Source: Prunella strophiata (Eukaryota; Chordata; Aves; Passeriformes; Prunellidae). From it: DNA of 64,000 bases. The first letter of the stretch is position 1; each line of letters begins with the position of its first letter. The notes beneath the pieces are model-generated. The model had not been told where the DNA came from, did not search any database, and saw nothing but the letters and a program-made list of their open reading frames with translations. Made by a program: the position numbers and the translations under genes. Shown here in pieces: positions 12,086-24,500 of the stretch. Location: the NCBI GenBank assembly GCA_036583965.1, contig JAZBQD010000015.1, forward strand, positions 73,205,830 to 73,269,829, in the 5' to 3' direction.

Positions 12086-15000
12086 TCCGAATGCTCAGGG
12101 TGTCACACCTTGTTACCTCCCTAAAAGCTGAAAATTTGCATCAGGTACAGCATTAATACTTCAGACACAGAGAGATGATCTCACCTTTAACATCTCGTTC
12201 TCAGGAGCTCCCAAACGCAAGTTTGTGCTGCCCTCGCACCTGGCATGTCTGCGGGAGGCAGGAAAGTTAAAAGCTTCGAGCGCCGCTATTTTAACTGCTT
12301 GACAAAAGAGCAATGCTATTTGATACAGCTGGATGCTACAGGTGCACGTCTTTCTACTAATTGGATAACTCAGTGAATGACCAGAGAAACTCCTCTATCA
12401 GGTTTCCTGCACTCCTCGCTCCCAGAAGGTAGCAGTGAAAATAAAGAGCTTGCTGACAGTCCGTTAGACATGCTGATCATTCATGCATAAATCAAATTCC
12501 AAAGGTGTTCATAAATGAATCTGTCCCCAAGAAAATCTCTTCCTCCCTAACTTCTGACAAAAGACAAATACAAATCAAGGTGGTAATTGCACTGTAGGCA
12601 ATGGTTACAATGCATCACGAAAGTACTGAAAGCTAAGATTAAATATACATGAAGGGCAGACTAAATATGTATAACCTGAGACTGAGGAATCAGCAGCTTT
12701 TGTTCACCCACAACCTATGGTAACCCATCCTCAGGAATGTGAAAGCTAAATACCAGGAGTAAAGCACAGATAATTCAGAAGCAGAAAACCTGAAATTCTT
12801 TACAGAATAATGTAAGAAACCCAATGCCCAGACTTGAGACAGGTATTGTTTTGGAATGTGTTTCTCTTCTGTTTCTTTTGATGTAATTTCAACTCTTGAT
12901 GAGGGAGTCTGTTGCTCATCTTTTACGGAAGCACACATACACAGCGCTGCAAAAATCCTGCAGAAACCCCATGTCTCAGCCCAAGAATTCCTCATCATCC
13001 CCTAGGATTTTCCACCTCTTCTTTAAACTCTCTGGAAGGCAAAGCATACACAAACCTCCCAAGGGGCATGGTCCAGTTCTCCTTTGCCCATTTCATTTTA
13101 TTTTTTTTTTACTAGTATCAATTATTACTTCAAAGTACACTTTTTTCTCATCTATCCTTCAGAGACTAAGCAAGAAAAGTGACTTTTATAATAATAGTTT
13201 TAATGTGGTTTCTTTTGTGGATTAACTCTGGTACACAGCTAAAACCCACACAGCCTATTGCTCACTGCCCCCCAGTGGGAAATATTTTCTTGGACAATTT
13301 TTTCTCTCCTAGAAATAAGATAATCATTTCAGATAAAAGCTATTTATTTCATCATTCCCTTGGAATTCATAGGTTCTGTTCTTTCTGATTTTCCAGTTTG
13401 TTGGTACTGTTGCCAAAATTTGATGTGCAAAAATGGACATAAAACTCTTCCAGTGGCCTTAGAAGTCACAGAGCAGAAAAGAAAGTTTACTACTAATGGT
13501 TCCAACAGAATTTTTTTAAATTTTCCACTGCTTAAACACCCTCAAGATAATTCTATTTTCCATATGCTTCAGTGGAATTTCCTGTGTTTCAGTTTATGTC
13601 CAACCTGTCAAGCTGGTTAAGCACAACTTCCCCTTCTTAAATCCATGCTGAAACATGACAAAGACACAAAATTTTCAGATTTTCAAAACTGATAGTCATG
13701 CCATGAGGTAACCCTTTCTCAGCAATGCACTCCATGCTTATATTTGGTATATAGAGGGCTATATAGGTATGTCCAAACATAGAAAGCCTCAGTTTGCATC
13801 ACACCTGGGTCACTACAGTCACCTTGGTCCCTCAATTGTCTTGTTTCCCCTTTGACTTCAATTACATCAGCTATTTATTTTACAGTAATTTGACACTGCT
13901 CACCTCAGTCACTCACCCAAGCCTGCTTGTCACTCCATCAGCTCCTCTCAGCTCATTTTATCAGCCACTTCACTCCTGACAACTCCCAAGTTAGTCAGCT
14001 TCTTCAGGTGGACCTGCTGGGCAGTCACCTACTGCCCCCAGCATCTCCTTCAGCTCCACTAATGGCAAAGTGTATGACAGAACAGTTGTCCAAAGTGATT
14101 TGTACAAAAGCTTCTTTAGAATTTCAGATTGTTAAAAAAAAATTGATACTTATAAAAATAGAAAGACATTTCACTGAAATAGTCACAAATACAAGTTTCT
14201 GTAACTGAAGATTAAAGTACATTTTTACAGGCAATAGCTATATGATGGCTTAAGCATAGAAGTGTTTTCTGTTTGCAGCTTAAGTCACAGCAAAAACAAC
14301 ATTCCAGTTGTTGCTTGACTAATTCAGCATGGAATGAAAGGATTATTCATATGCCATGCTCTTATTTGTGTGTCTAAATACATTTAGGAGAATGCTTTTG
14401 GGAATACTTCCAGAGTTTGATATTCTGATTCCAAAAGCAGTCACAAGACACCTTGGGAGAGAAAAGAGCAAGCTTATGTGATATTTTTGCATAATATTTT
14501 CCCAGGCTCTGACCATCTTTAGTTTAGGCAATATTTAGAGCCTATTGTCGTGGTGCCACCATGACATCAGCCAGGGCACCAGGGGCCCTGTGGGTGGGTG
14601 GGTGGGTGATAGCAGTTCCTGGCAGCCAGACCCTATCCTGCTGCTTCAGCCAGGAGCTTGGCAAGCCAAAGAGCCTTGGCACTGGGCACCTCTCTGGGGA
14701 CAGAAATAGGCCAAGACCAGTTTTTTTTCTACTCAGGAAATCACAGTGGAAGCTCTTCCAGACTCTTCTCTAGCCTCCCACTAACCCCATGAAAAGTTGT
14801 TGAATACACAGCATTGTTCAGCAAAGGGATCCCTAGGTTTTCTGCCTGTTGCATGAAGACTATCTTTCAACTGTTTGTCTTGAACCTGGTTCCCACTATC
14901 ATCCCCTATTTGCATTTGAAAAACGCAGTGAACATTCTATCTCTATCCATTTTCTCCATGCCACTCTTATTTTTGTAGTCTTCTGATGTATCTTGCCCTG

Positions 15001-15616
15001 CAGGAACACCTCTTCTCCAGCCAATTCAGCCACCCTCCTTATGGAAGCCAATCTAGTCCTTTGGTCACTCTGCTGCCCTACTCTTCTTTTTGCTAGCTCT
15101 TACATATCCTTTTTGAGATGGAAGAACTGTAACTGCACAGGATATTCAAGGTGTGAGCAAACAATTTATACAGTGGGGTAATTGCATTTTCCATTTTTCT
15201 TTCTATTTCCTTCCTGAAAATTTGTAGTGTGTTCTTTGTTTTGCTTACTGCTACTGATTACTAAGTGGAGTGTTTTGTGTAGTTCTTTACTATAACTGCA
15301 GGGTCAGTGATAAGGTTTTAGGACCAGTTTAGTTTTAAATATTTTTAAGAACAGATCTTGGAGAGCAGATAAGACTTCTGACATGATAACAAAAAGTACA
15401 GTAACAACACTGCCTCACTTGCATTCAGCTTCCCCTTAGCAATACCACCAGCAGTAATAAATGTTCACCCAGCATGGATAAAACCCACCATGAAATTGTA
15501 AAGCATTGAGGACAAATTTTGAGCAGCACCAAATAGAAAAAGTATAAGCTCATAGTGAGACAAAAGAAATACATTATTGTGCACATCCAAACCCAAAATT
15601 TAATATTTTTATGGGT
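12086..15616. other. Intergenic stretch, no gene seen
   Basis: AT-rich sequence to the right of the first island. Segments such as 13,800-14,060 are C-rich over G with short chance frames. The only repeat noted is the (GGGT)n run near 14.6 kb. Confidence 0.45.
14592..14611. repeat. (GGGT)n microsatellite
   Basis: About four tandem GGGT units within GTGGGTGGGTGGGTGGGTGA. The four closely spaced GGG runs could in principle fold as a G-quadruplex on the plus strand. Confidence 0.7.
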
Positions 15617-15697
15617 TAGACTGTGACGTATTTAATTTAAAGGTTGGATTCAATGATCTCAGAGCTATTTTTCAACCTAATCAATTCTGTGATTGCA
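15617..15697 (+). mobile_element. CR1 LINE remnant (3' end)
   Basis: About 80 bases matching a decayed CR1 terminus in plus orientation: GGTTGGATTCAATGATCTC, then TTTTTCAACCTAATCAATTCTGTGATT. The closing ATTCTGTGATT is a mutated octamer tail. Confidence 0.7.
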
Positions 15698-17762
15698 TGA
15701 TATCCAAATCACTGTCAAGGTCTTAAGAAAATCATGAATTACAAATCTTATTCTGATTTGTACTATCACCCTTTCACTCAAATCCAGTGCAGTAAAAATA
15801 AACCAATCCATTTTGGTCACTTCTTTTTGACCTAGAAGTTTCTATGAACCTTTCAAAAATTATAGTGTATCTAGATATTCCCAGTTTTCATATTTTTGCA
15901 TAAAACAGCCACTAGAGGGGGAGATAATCCCAAACACTCGAGTACTTCTAATCCTAGCTGGCAGAATCTATACATTTGAATCTACTTTCTATCACTGTGA
16001 CTGCAACATTATTTTTATCTATTTTTCTTACAGTACAAGTATTCAGCTACAATGAATCATATTGAATTATTTGTTAGGTTATTATTTTTTATTAGCCTCA
16101 GCAGATGAATCAGCAGTACCTTGCCAAAGCTAAGGCCTTTCCTTAGAAGGCTCTGTCTATTTATTTAGTAATTAACAGATTTAAAATTTCTCAGTCAGAG
16201 TGATTTAATTTTGGGACTCTAGGTTTCAGCAATTTTCCTTTCAGGAACCTTAAATTCATAGTAACTTCAGCAATCTTCCACTCACTAATTCTAAGACATC
16301 ACAAAACTCTGGCATGTTGTGCTCAAACACAAGTACCCTTATTGAGACAATAAGAATACAAGTTACAACTTATTCAAGCAGTTAGATTATGACACTTTCA
16401 GCAAATGTCAATTTATAAACCAAACAGAAAATCAATCTGTACTATCTGTCGTGAGCATAAAAAAAATTCCCACTGATTTGTTAAGGTCACAGTGACAGTC
16501 CTGACTGCTCCACCTCCACTCAGATCAGTGTCTCTATAGCTGTTAGGAGCCCATGGAGTCGAGGTAAGGAAAACTCAAACTGTGTTGTATCACAAAGCAA
16601 TCAAGACCTGTGGTTCTCCATAGGAGAGGAACACAGTAATTATCCACATCTATGATATAATAAACATGGTTAAACATTGTCAAACACAGTACAGCTATGA
16701 TAAAATCCTCATCTGTGACAGCCACGGTGACACTTGGTTATGGGGGGAATTGCTTTGTATTTTATTGTGACTTGTTAAGCAAATTTGTGAGACTGATGTG
16801 AGGACAGTATGTTATTGTAGTTCTGAAAAGGTAATCTGTCAAGCAAAACCAAGGAAGACGTGTCCCAGGACAGGCCTGTACATCCATGTAACAGCTCCAG
16901 GAATTCCCAGATCTCACTTGTTTCTCCTGTCAGTCACAGAGGAGAAGCAGAGGGGCCAGCCTGCAGAGACTGATTATCCACCACAACAGCAATTATAACC
17001 AATGTGAAGAAATAAAAGAATGTTCAGTTTCTTTTAGCATCCCACATGAGTGGTCAGGCAGAACCACAAACTGAGTTGTAATTGGTTTTCTGTGACTTTT
17101 GCCTGGGTGATGTCAGCACCCAAAACTACTCTATGTTCTACCTGGTTATAAACCTATAACATTACAGAGGATTAATATTATTATATAATACATACATATA
17201 GATATAAATGTACATTATGAAAATATATTCCCTTGGGTGTACATTCATTTCTCAAAAGAGGAAAATCAATATTGAGAAAAATGATACACCAAGACAGGAG
17301 GTCTAAACAATAATCAAAAAGAAATGTTATAATTGTGATATAGATCAAAAGGTCAAGAATTGGCAACTGGAAATAGAAGGTGTAATGGTCAACCACAGAA
17401 ACAGGAACTTTTCCATGAAGGAGGTTTGTCTCACGGGGAGATAAGTAACTCATGGAACATACTTTAGAGACAAGAAAGAGAAACTAAGCTGTTGTTGTAG
17501 TTATCAATCTGACCTCTTTTTAAAAAGCAACAAATGAAAACTTTATCCAGTGTTCTGAAGGCAGGAGATCAAGTGTCTGGTTTTCCCATGCCCTTTGGTG
17601 GTGGTGAATGTGATGTTGTAGGAGTGCAAAGCATTCATAAAAATTTAGAGAAGCAGCAGTGCTCTGAGAACACATTCTCCTGTGCCTCCTCATGGATTCT
17701 CTGCAAAGCAGGTACAAACAGCTGAGGAGAGGAGATGCAGTAGAGCAATGGGAACAGCAGAG
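15698..17762. other. Intergenic stretch, no gene seen
   Basis: AT-rich unique sequence. I see no exon, RNA gene or identifiable repeat before the LTR at 17,769. Confidence 0.45.
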
Positions 17763-17768
17763 AAGGAC
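17763..17768. repeat. Imperfect target-site duplication (left, AAGGAC)
   Basis: The six bases before the LTR, AAGGAC, match GAGGAC after it (18,306-18,311) at five of six positions. Six-base duplications are usual for class II (ERVK/alpharetrovirus-like) avian elements. Confidence 0.5.
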
Positions 17769-18305
17769 TGTTGTAATGTGTTTCTAGATTTGTAATAGTT
17801 TTGGTTTTGTATCCCCTTATTTTCCCCAAATGGTTTATCCCAGATTGTATCCCCCCCTCCTCTAAACCATTCCCAACTCCCTGCCCTGGCTCTCTGTCAA
17901 TCACTCAGCATCCCATCCCAAGTTCTGGAAAGTTCAGTCCAAGTCATCATGTGATTAGTCAGAGGCCAGGGTTCAACCCCCCAAGTGTTACCCCATACAC
18001 TATCCCAAATGTCCATATTTTAGTGTACATCCCTTGGGATTCTTTATTGGTCAGTGAATTTTATCTACTTTTTGGTGTCCACCTCCCTTTAAATGTAACC
18101 TTAGCACGTCTCCCGCATGAGGCCCCCTGAGGTTCAGGAGCTCCCGTGAGTTCCTGAATAAAACCTTGGATTAACCCTTGCTGAGAGTCAGCCCCTTTCC
18201 TTCACCATTGTCACCTGAGTCTCTCCTGCTGCTGGGCAAACAGCCTGGCTGTCATCCATGCCAGGGTCCCTGAGTGGCACTCAGAGGGACAGAGGACTCG
18301 CAACA
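17769..18305 (+). mobile_element. Solo LTR of an avian endogenous retrovirus (ERVK-like)
   Basis: A 537-bp element starting TGTTGTAATG and ending GACTCGCAACA. The ends form a short inverted repeat (TGTTG/CAACA) with canonical TG...CA, and near-matching six-base flanks lie outside. An AATAAA signal sits at 18,157-18,162 with about 140 bp of R/U5-like sequence after it, giving plus orientation. No coding remnants, primer-binding site or polypurine tract adjoin it, so it is a solo LTR. Class II is inferred from the six-base duplication. It is unrelated in sequence to the LTR at 7.56 kb. One mismatch in the duplication suggests it is not very recent. Confidence 0.75.
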
Positions 18306-18311
18306 GAGGAC
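18306..18311. repeat. Imperfect target-site duplication (right, GAGGAC)
   Basis: Partner of 17,763-17,768, differing at the first base only and abutting the CA end of the LTR. Confidence 0.5.
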
Positions 18312-20468
18312 TGACCCAGAATTGTCCATGCTGAGAAAGATGAGAGGGAGCCCTGAAATCATGCAGTATTGTTCATGAGGGGTGGAGATCCTTTTAATTG
18401 GGAAAACTGGTAGCTGGAATGGCTAAGGTTATATTATATAAGCAGTTGCATGCTATTGCTTCCCAGCTGCTAAAGGAAACCTTTGAAAAATGAAACATAC
18501 CAAGTTTTAACAGAGGAAATGTATTATTTAAGCACTTACATGTGACCATGCAAACAAAACTCTAAAACATCATTAAAATCTCAGTTCTTTGTTGCTAAGG
18601 AAGGTCATATGAGAACAAAGAGGACAAAGTGCTGGTTAGAGTGAAACTCAAGAAACCCCCAGAAAGTTAGACTTTAAATGGAGATGATTCACAGAAAGTT
18701 ACAGAAAGGAGTTCCTATTTGACAAATCAGACTGCTTTTGAAAAACTTAGCTGGGCAACTGTGCTCCATTTTTGCCTGGTCTTTTAGAGGCTATTTGCCT
18801 TACGACCCCTTTAAAAAGCTTGCTAAAGATCTCTTTACCAAGTAGATAATTAAATATTTTAAGGACATATTAATTGCACAGATAAAGGACTAGCTTGGAT
18901 AGCAAATGCAGAGAGCACTAGTGTAAAATAAGGATTTGGGTTAGAGAAACATGAAGAGCTGTGTGCCACAGAGACCAGTAATGGCTGGGAGTGACTTCAT
19001 TCCTTATACGCCGATCTCTGGCCAGGGGGAGGAAATATGGCTGTAAGGGAGCAGAGGCTGCTCATGACACATAACTGGGCAGAGATTCAGCACAAGGGAA
19101 AAGAGTCATAAACATCAGAAGGTCTTGCTTGGACAGAGTGAGAGCGACAGGATATGAGTTAGCGTGCTTGAATTGGGAGAAATACTGTTATTAGAGACCA
19201 GCCAAATGGGAACGTTGTAGCACTGCCCTGACACTGTGCTTCTTATGACTATTTACTGACCAAGCACAGTGAGAGAGGAGAACTATTGGTGCTGAAGCAG
19301 GATGTTTTCAAATGCTTAGCACTGGACAGAACTCAGGACAGATACAGTCATCTTCAGCAGCACTTCCAACTTTTTGAACATTATTACAGATGTAAGCCTG
19401 ATTTTTTTTCAGTAGCAAAGGCCAGACTGAAGGAGAACATTATGTAGGAGGAAGTGGATGCTGCAATAACATTTATTTTCATATATCTAATACATTACAC
19501 AGATGAGGCCACACCAAAACTGAGCAAGATGTTAAACTAAAAACTTAATATTAAGTTGAGGCTGAAGACTCTATAGCTTTGGCTATTTAAAACAAATTTT
19601 ATTTAGCAATTTAACTTCACTACCTAACAACTGTGTGTAGAACATGTGCCGCAGACTTTTGAAAGTTCATTGTTTGCCACAGAGACATCTCTGTTCATAT
19701 TTTTAGATCTTTCAAATATTTGTTTACACATTTCCTGGGGAGGGCATACCTTCTGTAATACAGCTTGTGCATCAGCCCACTCCCGATTTATTTTAGTATC
19801 CCCCAGCTGATGGGGGACAGATGGGTGAGGGCTGGGAGCAGAGGAATGCTGCCCTGCCTCTGACGGCCCTGGGAGGAATGCAGCTCTCCTCCCCCAGACA
19901 GCTTCCAAGAGCGTTTGGGAAAGGGGCTAGCGTGATTTTGGTCACCACAAACATTAGAAATCTGCAAAAGACTCAAGAGGAATCAGCTTTCTGTCTTGCA
20001 CAGCAGGATAGAGGTCACCAAGATGCTGTTGCTGAAGATTCCTATTCCAGAGAGTTTCTATAATATTGAGGGAACCAGGACACTAAACTACAAAGTAGGC
20101 AGCATTAATTTGAATAGTGATGTGTAGCTTGTGATCATAAACTTTTCCTACAGTTCCCAGCTTCACTTGTCTAGCTGTAGAATTGAAATTCAATTCTTGT
20201 CTCAGCAGACTGGGAATTACAGTTTGGATTAACATATTTTGGATTAACACATTGTAAAATTAATAGAGTCTAATCCGCACCAGTGACTGCAATGTTTTTT
20301 GTGTGCAATGCAAGCCTGTTTGTACTATGCTCCTTTTTTCTGACCACGATGACACAAAATCCCTTCTGCTAAGAAATGCTCTCTGCTCCTCCTGGTTCAG
20401 AAGCCACATCCTCACTGGTCCCTCAGGAGGCTGTAGCCACCATCAGAGAGTGCCAGCCATAGAGACCA
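18312..20468. other. Intergenic stretch, no gene seen
   Basis: Unique sequence with only short chance frames. No identifiable repeat or exon. Confidence 0.45.
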
Positions 20469-21570
20469 TGATGTGCAGATGGCACTGGCTGGACATCAAG
20501 TGTCCATCAAAATCACACTATCACTCCTCTCCTCAGCTGGACAGGGAAGGAAAAATAACAACCAAAGGCTCATTGGTCAAGATAAGGACAGGGAGAAATC
20601 ACTCACAAATTACAATCATAGGCAAAATGGATTTGACTGGAGGGAATTTGTTTGTTAGCAATAAAACAGTAAAAAATAAAACTGAATTATAAGTGCCTTC
20701 CCTCCTTCTTCCCAGGCTTTACTTTGCTCCTCATTTCTTTGCCTCCTTTCATGATTGGCACAAGGGGACGGGGAATGGGGCTGAGGTCATTCATCACACA
20801 TTGTCTCTGCTGCTCCTTTCTCCTCAGGGCTAGGACTCCTCACACTCCTCCACTGCTCTGGAATGAGTCCCTGGCACAGGAGGACAGTCCTCCATGAACT
20901 TCTCCAATGTGTGTTCTTCCCATGGGCTGCAGTTTGTCAGGAACAGCTCCAGCATAGAGTCCATTCCACAGGGTACAGTCCTTCAGGAACAGGCTGTTCC
21001 AGTGTGGGTCCCCCACAGGGTCACAAGTCTTGTCAGCAAACCACCTCCAGTGTGGGCTCCTTTCTCCAGAGGTCCACAGGTCCCACTGGAAGCCAGCTCC
21101 AGCATGGGCTTCTCATGGGGTCACACCCTCCCTTGGGCACCCACTTGCTCCAGTGTGGGGTCCTCAGCTGGCTGCAGGTTGGTCACTGCTCCCCCATGGA
21201 GCTCCACGGGCTGCAGGAGCACAGCTGCCTCACCAGGGTCTGCCCCACAGGATACAAGGGATTCTCCTTCAGTGCCTGGAGCACCTCCTCCCCTCCTTCT
21301 GCACTGACCTGGGTGTCTGCAGGGCTGCTTCTCTCACATATTCTCACTTCGCTCTCCAGCTGCTGCAGCTACAGCAGTTTTTCTCCCTTTTTAGGTATAT
21401 TATCCCTGAGGTGCTTCCACCATCACTGGTGTGCTCAGCCTTGGCCAGTGGCAGGTCTATCTTGGCCACAGGCTCTGTAGGATATGGGGAAAGCTTGTGG
21501 AAACTTCTCAAAGAAGCCACCCCTGTAGCCCTCCCCAGCTACCAAAACCCTGGCACACAAACCAAATACA
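20469..21570 (-). mobile_element. Old long LTR of an avian endogenous retrovirus, antisense
   Basis: About 1.1 kb, read on the minus strand. It begins TGTATTTGGTTTGTGTGCC (right edge 21,570), then TTTTGGTAGCTGGGGAGGG, and ends near 20,469 with a CAGCTGAGGAG...GTCCAGCCAGTGCC segment. This order resembles a widespread long avian LTR family that I recognise from memory. It carries a degenerate array of about 45-52-bp modules (20,900-21,230). Both edges keep TG/CA, but the flanks GACCA and ATGCC do not match, so no clear duplication survives. The copy is clearly diverged. Long frames on the plus strand across it are by-products of its GC-rich repeats, not genes. Class is left open. Confidence 0.7.
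20900..21230 (-). repeat. Degenerate internal tandem modules inside the LTR
   Basis: The plus strand repeats a CTCCAG(T/C)(G/A)TGGG-like core at 20,902, 20,947, 20,997, 21,045, 21,097 and 21,148 (spacing 45, 50, 48, 52 and 51 bp). Cores are often followed by CCACAGGGTCACA or GGGCTGCAG. This is a minisatellite-like substructure of the LTR. Confidence 0.65.
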
Positions 21571-24500
21571 ATGCCATAGGCAGGGCAGTGAGCAGAAGAG
21601 ACACTTCTGAAAGCTTCACTCCATACAGATCATTTAAATGTGGGCCACTGAATTCCCTCAGTGTAACAGAGTCAGCACAAAGGGAAAAGACTCCAGCCCC
21701 ACAGTTTTCTTTGGGAAATGTGGATGATCTCAAAGATGAAGTTGTGGGTTTAGAAAACAATGTTTTAATGTAGAAATTTTTCTGAAACATTGTTTGCAAA
21801 CTTGTTTTATATTCAGTGATTCATGCACTGTATTATGCTTACCAGCAAATTTTTCACCTATAATGAGTATAACATATTACTGTCTTTCTGAACAGATGGA
21901 TGGGATAACTCTCTGGGGAAGAACCCTAATATGAATGCAGGCAGCTGTTAGTTCCCAGTATGCAGGATGCACATCACACCTTCCTCTGTTGCAGGTATGG
22001 TAATTGCTATAAACCCAGGCTACAATTAGGCCAGGTCCCCTGGGAGTGTCTCATAATTCTGAACTTTCAGACCCCTCAATAAATCTGTTTAGGACTTGGA
22101 GAAACTCCTGGTTGACAGCTTCCCTGTTTCTGCTGTACCCTCTGGAAAGCCAGCCAAAGGCAGCTATTTCCCCTGCTAAGGTGGCTTTGTCCTGCAACAA
22201 ATGACTCAAGTTTCTTGCTGTCTTCTCCCCTTGGGTACAAAATTTTGGGGCTCAAACAGAAACCCCTTCTGGCTGGTTGTGCAGTTCCATGTGTTGTTCT
22301 GCCTCCTTCAGGACTATGCAGGGAGTGGAAAATCCCCATTTTCCCTCACAGCTTCTCCCTTTAGTGAGTGTGTAGAGGACAGCAGTGGAATGATCTAGGG
22401 ACGGGAGGCTGTGGAGTCCAGCAGAAAGAAAAAGCTGATGGGCTAATGACAGCAGATTCTCTGCCACATGTCTAGTGGGAAAAGATATTTATAGAAAATG
22501 TTTTGTGAGAAACAGGAGGAAGTCATTTGGGAAGGAAATAAAAAACTCAAAACCAGAAACAAAAATGGAGAAGGAAAGATTTCCTTCCTCACATCTTTCA
22601 TGATTTCACTGAGAAGAAAACATCCTAGATGCTCCATACCACCAAACTGTAAACACACTGGAAATCAAGCACTGGATGATATGTAGTTCCCACATTTATA
22701 AGACTTTTTTTCCTATAACAAGAACATAAAAAGACTGCCTCAAAAGCTAAAATTGTGTATAAATCTCTTACAGTTTGTATTTCTAAAAGAATTTGTACCA
22801 GAAAGCTGGGTACGTGTGAAAACTTACTGTTAATGTGTACATTTCACCAGCCTTTAGTACTCAGGATTGCTGATACAAAGTACATAACCATAACAAAACA
22901 AGGCTTACATGAATATGTGATTCTCTCTGCTGTTTTGTCTGTTAATTTGTTCCTTCTATTTGTCTTATAGTTGCTGCTATTAACATCACTTCTGTTTTTC
23001 TACTTGAATAATTTGTTATTCCCTAGACTAAGACAGCTTTGAAAATAAAAATTGAGTCTTGGTGAGTTTAATATTAATTCTTATTATTAACCAACTAAGA
23101 TCTTCTTTATATGTCTGGAATACAAATGCATATTAATAATGCCAGCATACCTTTAGGAAATTATTATCATCATAAAAAAACACTCCACTAAGTATAACAG
23201 TATATTTGCAGGGTAGTATCTGGGGGGAAAGTGTAATGTTTGATTATATTAACATTTAATATAAAATGTTTAGAGGCCATAATTTATTGTATAAATGTTC
23301 TTGAATATTAATGACGTATTGAAGGATTGACAAACAACTCACATGAAACCCTAATGCAGAACTGAAATCCGTGAGCAATTCCTTTTCATAATTCTCTTTG
23401 ATTTTCCAGGAGCAGACGTGTGAAACTATTCACTGAACAGCAATATCTCAGACAGAGAGCAACACAGGCTTTGAATACAAAAGCACTTAGGGTTAACCCC
23501 CATGAAAAAAACAATACATAGTATATTTATAAAGCTGAAAATGCATGTATTGACCATACAGTTAAAAATCTGACTCCAGTGTTTGGGACTGACAGAAATA
23601 TAGTGTAAACCAGAAGCCTGTCTTGAAGCCTAACATCTGGCATATGGCTCTGTGTGTTGGTCTGACCAGAAGCATTGTTCTAGAAGCCCCATCACTATGT
23701 GAAGCTCCACCCTGTGATCTCAAGTGTTCTGAGAAAATGTAACGTGCAAGACGAGGAAAGCAGGTCAGTGGCTGGTAACATTATTTTGACTGAGTCGATG
23801 TAAGTTATACTATGTTAACATTTTTGTTTTGCAGCAGCAGAAGCAGTTCAAAATTTGCTAGGTTTCTGTTAGGCTTTCCTTATTGTTCTTGGCTGGGACA
23901 GGAAACAAAAACTAGTAAGTTATCGTCTCAAATTGCGCAAGCAATTACATTCTTTGAAAACCATTATCTTCATGAAATCTCTTATGGCAGGAAATCACAA
24001 ACAGAAAGAAATTCCTTCACAATGAGAGAAAAGTCCAGACTACTTTCAATACTTGTTTTAAAGTACAAAAGTTGCCACAAAAATTGATTCACTAATCATT
24101 GTGATTCCAGGTACCTGTCTTGACAGTAGATTGATTCTTTTAGAAAGAGCCTAAGGGTATGAGGCAAGGAAAAAGAGAATTGTCTGAAATACTAGCAACT
24201 AAATTTTCTATCAGAAAATCTGCAATTTGTCCCAACTGATCACTGAGAGAAACACACAGAACACAGAACAGGTGGTCATACATGCATTTCAAGTTCATAC
24301 TTTAAAACAGTGTTGTGATACAGTGAGAAAAAATGCCTGGCCATTCAAAACAGCATTTATGATGGAGCAGCAGCACCTGAGAGGAGTGATACAGGAAAGA
24401 AATCACTGGCAGCTTACATGCTGAGCCAGACCATTTACAGCCTGCTTACACTAACTGGCAGGATGATAAAAAGTCACATCTTTTTTTCCCTTTTGCTTTT

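Noticed and set aside
20863..21773. Plus-strand frames of 205 and 247 codons
   Set aside because: They lie antisense within the degenerate repeat array of the old LTR, with Ser/Pro/His/Gln-rich composition and no domain.
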